This document shows, in pieces, positions 52,583-61,257 of a stretch of 64,000 nt of DNA. The stretch lies in the NCBI RefSeq assembly GCF_029714325.1, contig NZ_CP121666.1:1922001-1986000 (forward strand), read 5' to 3'. The notes below the pieces were generated by a model. The model did not search any database. It had not been told where the DNA came from and saw only the letters and a list, made by a program, of their open reading frames with translations. The DNA is from Bradyrhizobium sp. CB1717. GTDB lineage: Bacteria > Pseudomonadota > Alphaproteobacteria > Rhizobiales > Xanthobacteraceae. Each line of letters begins with the position of its first letter. The stretch's first letter is position 1. A program made the translations under genes and the position numbers.

Positions 52583-52635
52583 CGAAGTTCTCCTTTTCAG
52601 ATGCATCGCCTGGCAGGCGAAGGCGCATGGTCTTC

Positions 52636-52661
52636 TTCGTTTCGCGCGCAGCCGGCGTTAC
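52636..52661 (-). promoter_or_regulatory. ECF-type promoter GTAACG-N16-CGAA upstream of bufA
   Basis: On the minus strand GTAACG (52661-52656) and CGAA (52639-52636) are separated by exactly 16 bp, 54 bp before the bufA ATG. This agrees with the motif reported for the SigF-controlled bufferin (gig) operons of Caulobacter, as I remember it (GTAACC-N16-CGAA). Confidence 0.65.
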
Positions 52662-52829
52662 TGCCGGGATGCTCACGAGTCCGTGAGGCCGATTGGTCGG
52701 GGCGCCCGGTTGGTGCGCTTGGGCCGGGATTAACGGGCAAGCGCCGGCGCAAATCCAATGCCTTGGCTCTATCGAGACGTTAGCCGCAGGGCATTGGCGG
52801 GGATGAGCCGCGCCTGCCAGACGTAACGA

Positions 52830-54980
52830 ATGGCGCCCGGCACCGTAGAGCGATGTCAGAGGATGCGCAGGTCCGCGAAGGCGAAAACGGCGATGAATGT
52901 CGATCCGGGACGGAGGCTTCAGGCGGTTGCAAGGCTGACGGTCAGCATTCGTCTCGCGGTGTCCGCCCTGGTCTTGGCCGCGATCCTGCTCACGGCTGCC
53001 CTATCCAGCCTGTTGTGGTGGCGCACGGCTGAGGCGACCAGCCGGCAACTCGCCTCCACCATCAACGAGCAGATCGTGGCGGCAGTGCGCAAGGAGGTCT
53101 CGGCCATCGTCGACGAGGCGCGCGCCGCGCATACTGCGATCCGCACCCTGTTCCTCCAGAACGTGCTCGATACCCGAGAGGCCGACAAGCGCGAGTTCGT
53201 CTTTCTCTCGCAGTTGCAGTCGCAGGCCACCATCTCCTGGGTCGCCTTCGGATGGCCCGACGGCTCGTTCTTCGCCGCGCACAAGCTCGGCGATCACCGG
53301 CTGGAAATGATGGAGATCTCGCTGACCGATCATCCGGGTCAGCGCCGCGTCGATGAATATGACGTCGTGCCCGGCGACATCGAATTCGCGAGCCGCCGTT
53401 TCGAGCCGACCGAGTTCCGCGTGGCCGATCAGGCCTGGTTCAAGGCCGGGCTCACCGCGGACGACCCGCAATGGTTCAGGGTGATGGACCATCCGACCGG
53501 CGAGCGACCGTCGATTGCCTTTGCGGGACCGATCGACGTCTATCAGGAGCGGCAAGGCGTTCTGGCGGTTGTGATCGAATATACGAGGCTCGCGCGATTC
53601 CTGTCGCAGCTCGAGGTCGGTCGTACGGGAACCGCCTTCATCGTCGATGGCAGCGGTGAGCTCGTCGCAGCCCCGGACAAGGATGCCGACGAGCTGCACC
53701 CTGCGCGCGGCGACATCACCCTGCTCCCGCTGGCGCGTGCAGCGCTCGACAAGGCGGGCGAGGCCGGCCGCAGGGAGGCCTGGCGGAGCCGCCTGACATC
53801 GGGCGGCGCGGCCTACGAGGTCGCGCTGACGCCGCTGCCGTTTCCCGGCTGGTCGCTCGCAACCGTGATCCCGGAGGCCGAATTTCTCGGACCCGTCGAG
53901 ACGACGCTTCACCGTCTGATCCTCGGCCTTGCCGTCGGCGCCGTGCTCGCGGCGCTGGCGTCGGCGGTGCTGGCGCGTTCCGTCATTGCGGCGCCGCTGT
54001 CGCGCGTCGTCGGCGAGCTTCGCCATGTCGAAGCATTTGCGCTGGAGCAGGTCCGCCGCCATCCGTCGCGGCTCAAGGAAATTGCGACCCTGTCGGGTGC
54101 CATCGCCGAGATGGCCGCCGGCCTGTCCGCGTTCCGCAAGTTCATCCCCGCCGATCTCGTCCGTGCCCTGCTGCGTCAAGGCGTCGAGGCAAGGCCCGGC
54201 GGCAGCATCCAGGAGCTCAGCGTGATGTTCATCGACATCGCCGGCTTCACCGGACTGTCCGAGCGAATGGGCGATCGCGTCGTGCCGCTGCTGTCACGCT
54301 ATCTCGACCTCATGTCGGAAATCATCGTCGCCAATGGCGGCACCATCGACAAGTTCATCGGCGACGCCGTGATGGCATTCTGGGGCGCGCCGCAGCCGCA
54401 AGGAGATCACGCCGTGCGCTGCTGTCGCGCCGCGCTGGCCTGCCGCAGGGCAATGGACGAGTCCGGCCTTGTCGACGACCTCGGCCAGCCGCTTCAGATC
54501 CGCATCGGCATTAACTCGGGCCGCATGCTGGTCGGCAATATCGGCTCGGAGCTGCGACTGAACTACACCGTGATCGGTGATGCCGTGAACGTCGCCAGCC
54601 GGCTCGAAGGCGCCAACAAATCCTATGGAACGCGCATCCTGATCGGCGAGGCGACCGAACGCCTGGCGCGCGGCGCCGTCCTCACGCGCGAGATCGAGAG
54701 CATCGCGGTTTACGGACGCGAGGAGGGGCTCTCCGTCCACGAGCTGATCGGAATCGTGGATGAAGGCGTGACTGAAGCCGGCTGGATCGCGGATTACGAG
54801 CACGGTCTCGCCAACTATCAGGCGCGCCGGTTTGCCGCCGCGCTCGCCGATTTCGAGGCCGTGCTGAAGCAACGCGCTCATGATCGCCCCGCCGAACTGA
54901 TGCGTGATCGTTGCCGGCAATTCATCGCGGCCGCGCCTGACGCCGGCTGGCGTCCGATAGCGGCACTGACGTCGAAATGA
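52830..54980 (+). CDS. membrane-bound class III nucleotide cyclase with periplasmic sensor
   Basis: This encodes 716 aa; alternative starts are the ATG codons at 52863 and 52893. A transmembrane segment (about 38-62, 'LAVSALVLAAILLTAALSSLLWW') precedes a Cache-like periplasmic domain to about residue 355, a second transmembrane segment (about 362-385) and a class III cyclase domain from about 460 ('SVMFIDIAGFTGLSERMG', 'KFIGDAVMAFWGAP', 'NYTVIGDAVNVASRLEG'). The metal Asp residues are present, and Thr replaces the purine-specifying Asp as in class IIIb. Expected: cAMP production in response to an external cue. Confidence 0.9.
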   Translation: MAPGTVERCQRMRRSAKAKTAMNVDPGRRLQAVARLTVSIRLAVSALVLAAILLTAALSSLLWWRTAEATSRQLASTINEQIVAAVRKEVSAIVDEARAAHTAIRTLFLQNVLDTREADKREFVFLSQLQSQATISWVAFGWPDGSFFAAHKLGDHRLEMMEISLTDHPGQRRVDEYDVVPGDIEFASRRFEPTEFRVADQAWFKAGLTADDPQWFRVMDHPTGERPSIAFAGPIDVYQERQGVLAVVIEYTRLARFLSQLEVGRTGTAFIVDGSGELVAAPDKDADELHPARGDITLLPLARAALDKAGEAGRREAWRSRLTSGGAAYEVALTPLPFPGWSLATVIPEAEFLGPVETTLHRLILGLAVGAVLAALASAVLARSVIAAPLSRVVGELRHVEAFALEQVRRHPSRLKEIATLSGAIAEMAAGLSAFRKFIPADLVRALLRQGVEARPGGSIQELSVMFIDIAGFTGLSERMGDRVVPLLSRYLDLMSEIIVANGGTIDKFIGDAVMAFWGAPQPQGDHAVRCCRAALACRRAMDESGLVDDLGQPLQIRIGINSGRMLVGNIGSELRLNYTVIGDAVNVASRLEGANKSYGTRILIGEATERLARGAVLTREIESIAVYGREEGLSVHELIGIVDEGVTEAGWIADYEHGLANYQARRFAAALADFEAVLKQRAHDRPAELMRDRCRQFIAAAPDAGWRPIAALTSK

Positions 54981-54992
54981 CGCGCCGACGCC

Positions 54993-55034
54993 GGCTCGCA
55001 GATGGCGGTGTATGATTCATCGAAAGCCGCGCTC
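54993..55034 (+). pseudogene. 42-bp remnant of an SDR gene
   Basis: It matches 49605-49646 of the SDR gene at 39 of 42 bases, and the three differences are all synonymous third positions: both encode GSQMAVYDSSKAAL. No open gene surrounds it. Together with the adjoining fragment of repeat family 3 it looks like the decayed end of a second SDR copy. Confidence 0.7.
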
Positions 55035-55050
55035 TCATCGCCGGAGCCGC

Positions 55051-55076
55051 CCCCGGATTACGCCATCCGGGCTACG
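55051..55076. repeat. shortened copy of palindromic repeat family 3
   Basis: It keeps the CCCCGGATT and CATCCGGGCTACG parts of the element at 49931-50026 but lacks 7 bp between them and the whole left arm. It sits 16 bp after the SDR remnant, in the same order as in the intact locus. Confidence 0.65.
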
Positions 55077-55098
55077 GTGTTCACCACACCCACTGAAC

Positions 55099-55220
55099 GT
55101 CATCCTGAGGTGCTCACCTTGCGATGCATTCGCATCGCAAGGTGAGCCTCGAAGGATGGGCCACAGGCGCTTGCGGCCCATCCTTCGAGGCGCGCAAGGG
55201 CGCGCACCTCAGGATGACGT
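55099..55220. repeat. palindromic repeat, family 2, second copy
   Basis: The ends CGTCATCCTGAGGTGC and GCACCTCAGGATGACG are inverted copies. Inside are two more hairpins (CACCTTGCGATG/CATCGCAAGGTG and AAGGATGGGCC/GGCCCATCCTT). With the remnants before it, this fills most of the 452-bp gap 54981-55432; the last 200 bp show no further gene. Confidence 0.82.
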
Positions 55221-55432
55221 CTCGCTTGTGGGACGAATGAGCTGACACGCGGTCCCATCGATCCGCATTCGCGGCGCAGCCACCCCGAGATTCACATTGC
55301 GTCCGATAGCCGTTCCGCCTAATAGAATTGGACAAATGACCAAATAGCATGGTCGGGCGCCAAAGGCGTGGCCATGGAGGAACAAGCTGCCCCCGCGAAA
55401 ATGCGCCGGCAGCCCGAGGATGGAAGCGCAGC

Positions 55433-56275
55433 ATGTCGCAGGCGGATGGCTTTGGACTGGCGGGCGTCATCGGCATGCCGGTGGCGCATTCGCGCTCGCC
55501 GGTCATTCATAATTACTGGCTGAAGGCGCATGGCATCCGCGGCAGCTATGTGCCGCTCGCGGTCAAGCCGGAGCGGCTCGAGGATGCGCTCCGCGGCCTC
55601 GTCGCGCTCGGCTTCCGCGGCTGCAACGTCACCATGCCGCACAAGCAGACGGCGATGCCGCTGCTCGACCGCGTCAACGAGACGGCAAAGCGCATCGGCG
55701 CCGTCAACACCATCGTCGTCGAACAGGATGGCACGCTCTCCGGCTTCAACAATGACGGCAACGGCTTTGTGCAGAGCCTGCGCGACGCCAGGGCCGACTG
55801 GCGCGGCGATGCCGGGCCGATCCTGCTGCTCGGCGCCGGCGGCGCCTCGCGCGCGGTGGTCGTCGCGCTGCTCGAGAACGGCGCGCGTGAGATCCGCATC
55901 GCCAATCGCACGGCCGAGAAGGCCCAGGCGATCGCAAGGGAATTCGGCTCTGCCGTGAGCACGGTTGCGTGGGACGATCGCGGCGCGGCGCTTGGCGATG
56001 TCGCGCTGCTCGTCAACTGCACCGATCGCGGCATGGTCGGCAAGGACGCGCTGGAGATCGACCTGTCGCGCTTGCGGGCGGAAACGCTCGCCGCCGATCT
56101 GATCTACACGCCGCTCGAGACGCCGTTCCTCGCCGAGGCCCGCGCGCGCGGCTGCGTCACCGTGAACGGGCTCGGCCTGCTGCTGAACCAGGCCCGGCTT
56201 GCCTTCAAGGCCTGGTTCGGTGTCATGCCTGACGTCACGCCCGAGCTGATCAAGGCTATCGAGGCGACGTTCTGA
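55433..56275 (+). CDS. aroE: shikimate dehydrogenase-family protein
   Basis: This encodes 280 aa from the ATG at 55433 (GAGGA 12 nt upstream). The substrate site 'GMPVAHSRSPVIHNYWL', the catalytic Lys in 'GCNVTMPHKQTAM', 'NTDG'-equivalent 'SGFNNDGNGF', the NADP motif 'LLLGAGGASRAVVVALLENG' and 'IANRTAEKAQ' are all present. NRT favours NADP. The biosynthetic aroE is usually next to coaE and maf in Rhizobiales; here the neighbours are an amidohydrolase and a LivJ protein, so this is likely a second copy used in quinate/shikimate or aromatic catabolism. Confidence 0.9.
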   Translation: MSQADGFGLAGVIGMPVAHSRSPVIHNYWLKAHGIRGSYVPLAVKPERLEDALRGLVALGFRGCNVTMPHKQTAMPLLDRVNETAKRIGAVNTIVVEQDGTLSGFNNDGNGFVQSLRDARADWRGDAGPILLLGAGGASRAVVVALLENGAREIRIANRTAEKAQAIAREFGSAVSTVAWDDRGAALGDVALLVNCTDRGMVGKDALEIDLSRLRAETLAADLIYTPLETPFLAEARARGCVTVNGLGLLLNQARLAFKAWFGVMPDVTPELIKAIEATF

Positions 56276-56296
56276 ACCGCCGGGGAGCTTTGCGCC

Positions 56297-57178
56297 ATGA
56301 CGCTGCCGGTGTCTCCCAGGATCGATTGCCACATCCACGCCATCGATCCCGTCCGCTTTCCCTATGCTGACGATACGCCATATCGGCCGAGCGGGCAGGA
56401 GATCGCGCCCGCGGCGCAGCTGCTCCGCGTGTTCGACGCCTTCGATGTCAGGCACGCGCTCGTGGTCGCGACCAATACCGGCTATGGCAGCGACAGCCGC
56501 ATCCTGCTCGACACGTTGAAGCAGGGCGGCGGCCGCTTTCGCGGTGTCGCCGTCGTCGAGAACGATGTCGACATCAAGGAGCTCGAGCGGCTGAAAGCCG
56601 CCGGCGTGATCGGCGTCGCCTTCAACGTACCGTTCCACGGCGCCGCCTATTATCTCGAGGCCGCGCCGCTGCTGGAGAAGCTGACGAGCCTCGGCCTGTT
56701 CCTCCAGATCCAGGTCGAGCAGGACCAGTTGCTCGACCTGTTGCCGCTGATCGAAAAATCCGACGTGCGCCTGGTGTTCGATCATTGCGGCCGGCCATCG
56801 GTCGCGCAGGGCCTGCAAGGCAAGGCGTTCCAGGCGCTGCTGGCGATCGGCCGCGCGCGCGACGCGCACATCAAGCTCTCAGGCTATTACAAGTTCTCGC
56901 AGCAGCCCCATCCCTATGAAGACACCTGGCCGTTCATCTCAGCGCTGGTCGAGGCCTTCACGCTCGACCGCTGCGTCTGGGGCTCGGACTATCCGTTCCT
57001 GCGCGCAGCCGAACGGCTCGACTACGGGCCGCTGCTCGCGGTGCTGACACAATTGTTTCCGGATCCCGGCGATCAGCATCGCCTGTTGTGGCGAACGCCG
57101 GCAAGGCTGCTCGGCTTCGACGGCGGGACGGATCAAACGAGACAACAACAGAGCAAAATGGCAGGGAGGACGTCATGA
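56297..57178 (+). CDS. amidohydrolase (pyrone dicarboxylate lactonase-like)
   Basis: This encodes 293 aa. Amidohydrolase-2 family motifs are 'PRIDCHIHAIDP' (metal His pair), 'DVRLVFDHCGRPSV' and 'RCVWGSDYPFLRA' (catalytic Asp), closest to LigI-type 2-pyrone-4,6-dicarboxylate lactonases. It starts 21 bp after the shikimate-dehydrogenase gene, and its stop overlaps the next start (ATGA). A role in an aromatic or cyclic carboxylate pathway is inferred. Confidence 0.87.
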   Translation: MTLPVSPRIDCHIHAIDPVRFPYADDTPYRPSGQEIAPAAQLLRVFDAFDVRHALVVATNTGYGSDSRILLDTLKQGGGRFRGVAVVENDVDIKELERLKAAGVIGVAFNVPFHGAAYYLEAAPLLEKLTSLGLFLQIQVEQDQLLDLLPLIEKSDVRLVFDHCGRPSVAQGLQGKAFQALLAIGRARDAHIKLSGYYKFSQQPHPYEDTWPFISALVEAFTLDRCVWGSDYPFLRAAERLDYGPLLAVLTQLFPDPGDQHRLLWRTPARLLGFDGGTDQTRQQQSKMAGRTS

Positions 57179-58329
57179 GGCATCTTGCAGGGCCGGTCGG
57201 CATCGCGATTGCGGCATCGTTGTGGGCAAGCGTCGCGCAGGCGCAGAGCACCGTGTACATCCCTGACGTCATCGAGCTGTCCGGGCCCGGCGCGGTGTCC
57301 GGCACCAATTGGCGCGACGGCGTTGCGCTCGCCGTCGACGAGATCAACAACGCCGGCGGCATTCTGGGCCGCAAGATCCAGACCGAGCATCTGGACACCC
57401 AGAGCAACCCCGGCATTTCGCGCGCGCAGGTGCAGAAGGTCCTCGACAAGGACCCCTACGTCGTGCTCGGGCCGATCTATTCCGGCTCGGTCAAGGTCAA
57501 CATGGCGCTGACGCAACAAGCCGAGATTCCGCAGATCGTCGGCGCCGAGGCCGCCGATATCACCACGCAGGGCAATCCCTGGGTCTTCCGCACCGCCTTC
57601 GGCCAGCAATTCTCGATGCCGAAGATCGCCAACTACCTGCACGACAAGCTCAAGGTGAAGTCGGTGGCCCTGGTCTGGGTCAACAACGATTTCGGCAAGG
57701 GCGGCCGCGACAATTTTCTGAAGGAGATGAAGGCGCGCAGCATCGAGGTCCCAGCCGACATCTCGACCGAGCAGGGCCAGGTCGATTTCGGCTCCGACGT
57801 CATCAAGCTGAAGGGCGCCAAGGCGGATGCCGTGTTCGTCTACACCAACGAGGAGGAAAGCGCCCGCTTCCTGATCGAGGCGAAGCGGCAGGGCCTGTCG
57901 ACGCCGCTGTTCGGCGAGACTACGCTGCTCAGCCAGAAGGTGGTCGAGCTCGCCGGCCCCGCCGCCAATGGCGTGCGCGGCCATGTCGGCCTGTCCGCCG
58001 ATGCACCTGTGCCGGCGATCGAGGACTTCACGAAGAAGTTCAGCGAGCGCTACAAGTACCGGCCCGATCACAACGGCATCAAGGGCTATACCGCGGTCTA
58101 TCTCGTCAAATACGTCACCGAGAAGATCGGCAAGTTCGACAGCAAGGCCTTCGGCGCGGCCATGAAAGGCCTGACCCTGACGCCCGACAAGGCCCCTGGC
58201 ATGCTGATGGAAGCCAGCTGGGACCAGAACGGCGACATCGACCGCGCCAGCTTCCTCGCCGAGATCATCGACGGCAAGCAGAAGATCGTCGAGACCCTGC
58301 CGAAGCTGAAGGGCGGCAAGGGGGAGTGA
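57175..58329 (+). CDS. LivJ-type branched-chain ABC substrate-binding protein
   Basis: This encodes 384 aa from the ATG at 57175, overlapping the preceding stop. A signal peptide ends at 'ASVAQAQS'. The type I periplasmic fold is typical: 'YIPDVIELSGPGAVSGTNWRDGVALAVDEINNAGGILGRKI', 'VLGPIYSGSVKVNMAL' and 'VALVWVNNDFGKGG'. No permease or ATPase genes follow, so it must use components elsewhere. Given the two coupled catabolic genes, the ligand may be an aromatic or hydroaromatic acid. Confidence 0.9.
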   Translation: MRHLAGPVGIAIAASLWASVAQAQSTVYIPDVIELSGPGAVSGTNWRDGVALAVDEINNAGGILGRKIQTEHLDTQSNPGISRAQVQKVLDKDPYVVLGPIYSGSVKVNMALTQQAEIPQIVGAEAADITTQGNPWVFRTAFGQQFSMPKIANYLHDKLKVKSVALVWVNNDFGKGGRDNFLKEMKARSIEVPADISTEQGQVDFGSDVIKLKGAKADAVFVYTNEEESARFLIEAKRQGLSTPLFGETTLLSQKVVELAGPAANGVRGHVGLSADAPVPAIEDFTKKFSERYKYRPDHNGIKGYTAVYLVKYVTEKIGKFDSKAFGAAMKGLTLTPDKAPGMLMEASWDQNGDIDRASFLAEIIDGKQKIVETLPKLKGGKGE

Positions 58330-58360
58330 GCGGGCATCCGCCTGCTGCTTTGTTCTGGTC

Positions 58361-58918
58361 TCAGAGCTCGTCGAGCGCGGCCCATTGCGGCACGTGCGCG
58401 GCGAGCTTGTCGAGCAGGCGCTCGAATTCGTTGCGCTCGGCCCGCGTAAGGCACGCGAGCATGGCGCGCTCCCGCTCGCGCAGGACCGGGATGTATCGCG
58501 CGTAGAGCGCGCGGCCGGCCGCCGTCATGAACAATTGCTGACGGCGGCTGTCGGTCTTGTCGGCGGCGCGCCGTATCAGCTTCTTCTTCTCCAGTGCGAT
58601 GATGCCGCGACTGATATTGGCCTTGAGATGGCCGGAGAATTCGCAGATCTCGCTAGCGGTCACGCCTTCGCGGAAGTTCAGGAAGATCAGGGTGACGATC
58701 TCCGGTCGCGTCAGACCTAGTTCCATCTCGATCCGCCGGAACGACGGCTCGCGGTAGAAGTTCAGCACGTAACCCATCCGATACGCGATCTGGAGCTCGG
58801 TCCCCCCGATCACCGTCGCGAGCGGCTCCCGCTCCGGTGGGAGGCCTTTGGTCGTGCCGTTCGGTGACTTTCGAGATGGTCTCATATGAGACTTTCTGAT
58901 TGCTTTTCGATCCGGCAT
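58361..58918 (-). CDS. MarR family transcriptional regulator
   Basis: This encodes 185 aa from the ATG at 58918; an ATG at 58885 is an alternative. The winged helix is visible in 'LGLTRPEIVTLIFLNFREGVTASEICEFSGHLKANISRGIIALEKKKLIRRAADKTDSRRQQLFMTAAG' (about 65-135). It is divergent from the alpha/beta-hydrolase and convergent with the upstream LivJ gene. A palindrome TCTCATATGAGA overlaps the internal ATG, so the downstream start with autorepression is attractive. The ligand is probably an aromatic acid, by analogy. Confidence 0.9.
   Translation of the reverse strand: MPDRKAIRKSHMRPSRKSPNGTTKGLPPEREPLATVIGGTELQIAYRMGYVLNFYREPSFRRIEMELGLTRPEIVTLIFLNFREGVTASEICEFSGHLKANISRGIIALEKKKLIRRAADKTDSRRQQLFMTAAGRALYARYIPVLRERERAMLACLTRAERNEFERLLDKLAAHVPQWAALDEL
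58880..58891. promoter_or_regulatory. palindrome TCTCATATGAGA at the MarR gene start
   Basis: The 12-bp perfect palindrome overlaps the second ATG of the MarR gene and lies 89 bp upstream of the hydrolase ATG. It is a candidate MarR operator for both directions. Confidence 0.45.
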
Positions 58919-58979
58919 GATCTTAACATCGCCGCGCGACCCGCAAGAACGGCCGTCGTCGATAGTTGTGGAGGAACGG

Positions 58980-59927
58980 ATGGAGGCGACGCCGGCCGGG
59001 CGGAGCGCTGGAGACCCATCGCGCGAGAGCGAGGTTCGGTGCTTCTATGCGGGAACGCCGGCGCATCCGGTCTATGTCGATCATGTGCCATCACCGCGCG
59101 CGGCCACGGGCAGGGCGCCCGTCGTCATGGTTCACGGCGGCGGTCACACCGGGACCTGCTATCTGGCGACGCCGGATGGGCGGCCGGGCTGGGCGGTGCG
59201 GTTCGCCGCGGCCGGCCGGGATGTGTTCGTGCCGGACTGGCCCGGCCACGGCCGTTCGCCGCAGCCGGCGGATTTTCCGCGGCTGGGCACCGCTGACGTC
59301 GCCACCTCGCTGCTGGCGCTGGTCGAGCAGATCGGCCCTGCCGTGCTGCTGGTGCATTCGGCGAGCGGGCCGATGGCATGGTGGATGGCGGAGCGGCGTC
59401 CCGATCTCGTCCGCGCCGTGATCGGCATCGCGCCGGGGCCGCCGGCCAATCTGCTGCGCGATCTGCCCGACGATCCCGCATCGATCCTCGCCTTGCGTGA
59501 CGATGCCAGCGCCGGCCACCCGGTCTATTCGGATGAAACCATGCCGGTGCGGCTGACGGCGGACTTTGCCGCGGCCTATTGGGCCAATGCGCCGCGCTTT
59601 CCGCAGGGCGCGTTCGAAAACTACTGCCGCTCATTCGCGCCGGAGAGTGCACGCATCCTGAACGAGCGCTTCAACATCGCCGGCCGCGGGCTCAGGATCG
59701 GCGATCCCATGCGTCTGCGGTCCACGCCGATCATGATCGTGACCGGGGACCGCGATCCCCGCCATCCGCGCGAGGTTGATGCGGCGACGGCCGGCTATCT
59801 CGGCGCAGAATTCGTCTGGCTTCCGGATCGCGGCATCGAGGGCAACGGTCACATGATGATGATCGAGAACAACAGCGACGATCTGGCCGCCATGATCCTG
59901 GCCTGGCTCGACGCCGTCAAATGCTGA
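58980..59927 (+). CDS. alpha/beta-fold hydrolase
   Basis: This encodes 315 aa from the ATG at 58980 with GGAGGA 6-7 nt upstream. Catalytic elements: oxyanion 'VVMVHGGGHTGTCY', nucleophile Ser in 'LLVHSASGPMAWWM', acid region 'IMIVTGDRDPRHP', and His in 'GIEGNGHMMMIENNS'. This resembles esterases that act on small carboxylic esters. It is followed by a LivJ-type gene 25 bp later and divergent from MarR. Cytoplasmic. Confidence 0.88.
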   Translation: MEATPAGRSAGDPSRESEVRCFYAGTPAHPVYVDHVPSPRAATGRAPVVMVHGGGHTGTCYLATPDGRPGWAVRFAAAGRDVFVPDWPGHGRSPQPADFPRLGTADVATSLLALVEQIGPAVLLVHSASGPMAWWMAERRPDLVRAVIGIAPGPPANLLRDLPDDPASILALRDDASAGHPVYSDETMPVRLTADFAAAYWANAPRFPQGAFENYCRSFAPESARILNERFNIAGRGLRIGDPMRLRSTPIMIVTGDRDPRHPREVDAATAGYLGAEFVWLPDRGIEGNGHMMMIENNSDDLAAMILAWLDAVKC

Positions 59928-59952
59928 GATATCGCATCGAGGGGGACGACAG

Positions 59953-61161
59953 ATGAATTGGATTGCGCGCGCTCTGCTGCTGTCTGCGTTTCCCGTTGCC
60001 GCACAGGCACAAGTCAGTGGCGACGTCGTCAAGCTCGGTGTGCTCACCGACATGGCCGGCGTCACCGCCGACATCACCGGCAAGGGCTCGCTGGTCGCCG
60101 CGGAAATGGCGGCCGATGAAATCGGCGGCCGGGTTCTGGGCAAGCCGATCCAGATCATTTCCGCCGATCACCAGCACAAGGCCGATGTCGGCTCCGCGAT
60201 CGCCCGCCGCTGGTTCGACGTCGAGGACGTCGATGCGATCGTCGATGTGCCGAATTCGGGCGTTGCGCTTGCGGTCCAGGGCCTGGCCCGGGAAAAGAAG
60301 CGGATCGTCCTTTACTCGGGTCCCGGCACGACGGCGCTCACCAATGAGCAATGCTCGCCCTACGGCTTCCACTGGACTTACGACACCTACGCCGTCTCCC
60401 ACGGCACCGCGTCTGCCGTGGTCAAGGCCGGCGGCAGCAGCTGGTTCATTCTGGCCTCGGACTATGCTTTCGGCCATCAGCTCCAGCAGGACGCGACCAG
60501 CGTGATCACCGCCTCGGGCGGCAAGGTGCTGGGTGCGGCCCGCCATCCGCTCAACACGCCGGACTTCTCCTCATTCCTGCTGAGCGCGCAATCCTCCGGC
60601 GCCAAGGTCATCGGCCTCGCCAATGCAGGCAACGACACTGTCAACGCGATGCGGCAGGCCGGCGAATTCGGCCTGACGCAAGGCGGCCAGAGTCTCGCCG
60701 CGCTGATCCTGTTCCTTCAGGACGTGCATTCCCTCGGTCTCAAGGACGCGCAGGGCACTTACCTGACCACGGCGTCCTACTGGGACATGAACGAGGCGAC
60801 GCGCGCCTGGTCGAAGACGTTCTTCGCGAAAACCGGGATGATGCCGTCGATGCTGCATGCCGGCGTTTATGGCGCTGTGCGCCACTATCTCAAAGCCGTC
60901 GCCAGCGCCGGCACCGATGACGCCGACAAGGTCGCAGCCGCGATGAAAGCGCTCCCCGTCGGGGACGTCTTCTCGGAGGATGCGCGCATTCGCGAGGATG
61001 GCCGGATTACGCGCACCATGTATCTGGTCCGCGTCAAGAAGCCGTCGGACTCGAAATACCCCTGGGACTATTTCGAGATCGTGGGCAAGATTCCGCCTGA
61101 AGAGACGGTCTGGCCGCTCGCGGAGAGCAAATGTCCGCTGGTCAAGGCGTCCAGCCGCTGA
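59953..61161 (+). CDS. LivJ-type ABC substrate-binding protein
   Basis: This encodes 402 aa with a signal peptide 'MNWIARALLLSAFPVAAQAQ'. The fold is typical ('VKLGVLTDMAGVTADITGKGSLVAAEMAADEIGG', 'IISADHQHKADVGSAIARRWFDVEDVDAIVDVPNSGVALAV', 'WFILASDYAFGHQL'). The 'VP.SG.ALAVQ' variant is common in Rhizobiales proteins that bind aromatic acids. It is the second orphan binding protein in 3 kb and probably shares the MarR regulation of the hydrolase. Confidence 0.9.
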   Translation: MNWIARALLLSAFPVAAQAQVSGDVVKLGVLTDMAGVTADITGKGSLVAAEMAADEIGGRVLGKPIQIISADHQHKADVGSAIARRWFDVEDVDAIVDVPNSGVALAVQGLAREKKRIVLYSGPGTTALTNEQCSPYGFHWTYDTYAVSHGTASAVVKAGGSSWFILASDYAFGHQLQQDATSVITASGGKVLGAARHPLNTPDFSSFLLSAQSSGAKVIGLANAGNDTVNAMRQAGEFGLTQGGQSLAALILFLQDVHSLGLKDAQGTYLTTASYWDMNEATRAWSKTFFAKTGMMPSMLHAGVYGAVRHYLKAVASAGTDDADKVAAAMKALPVGDVFSEDARIREDGRITRTMYLVRVKKPSDSKYPWDYFEIVGKIPPEETVWPLAESKCPLVKASSR

Positions 61162-61257
61162 ATCGGGGACGGCCGTCGAATGGATTGGCAAAGCAAGCTC
61201 GCCACGCGCATGATGCGGGCGTGATATCTCCTCTGCGATCCCGGACGACCCCAACAC

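Noticed and set aside
55433..56275. Calling this the housekeeping shikimate-pathway aroE
   Set aside because: Neighbours are catabolic-type genes instead of coaE/maf/dnaQ usually found with the biosynthetic gene in Rhizobiales; left as family member.
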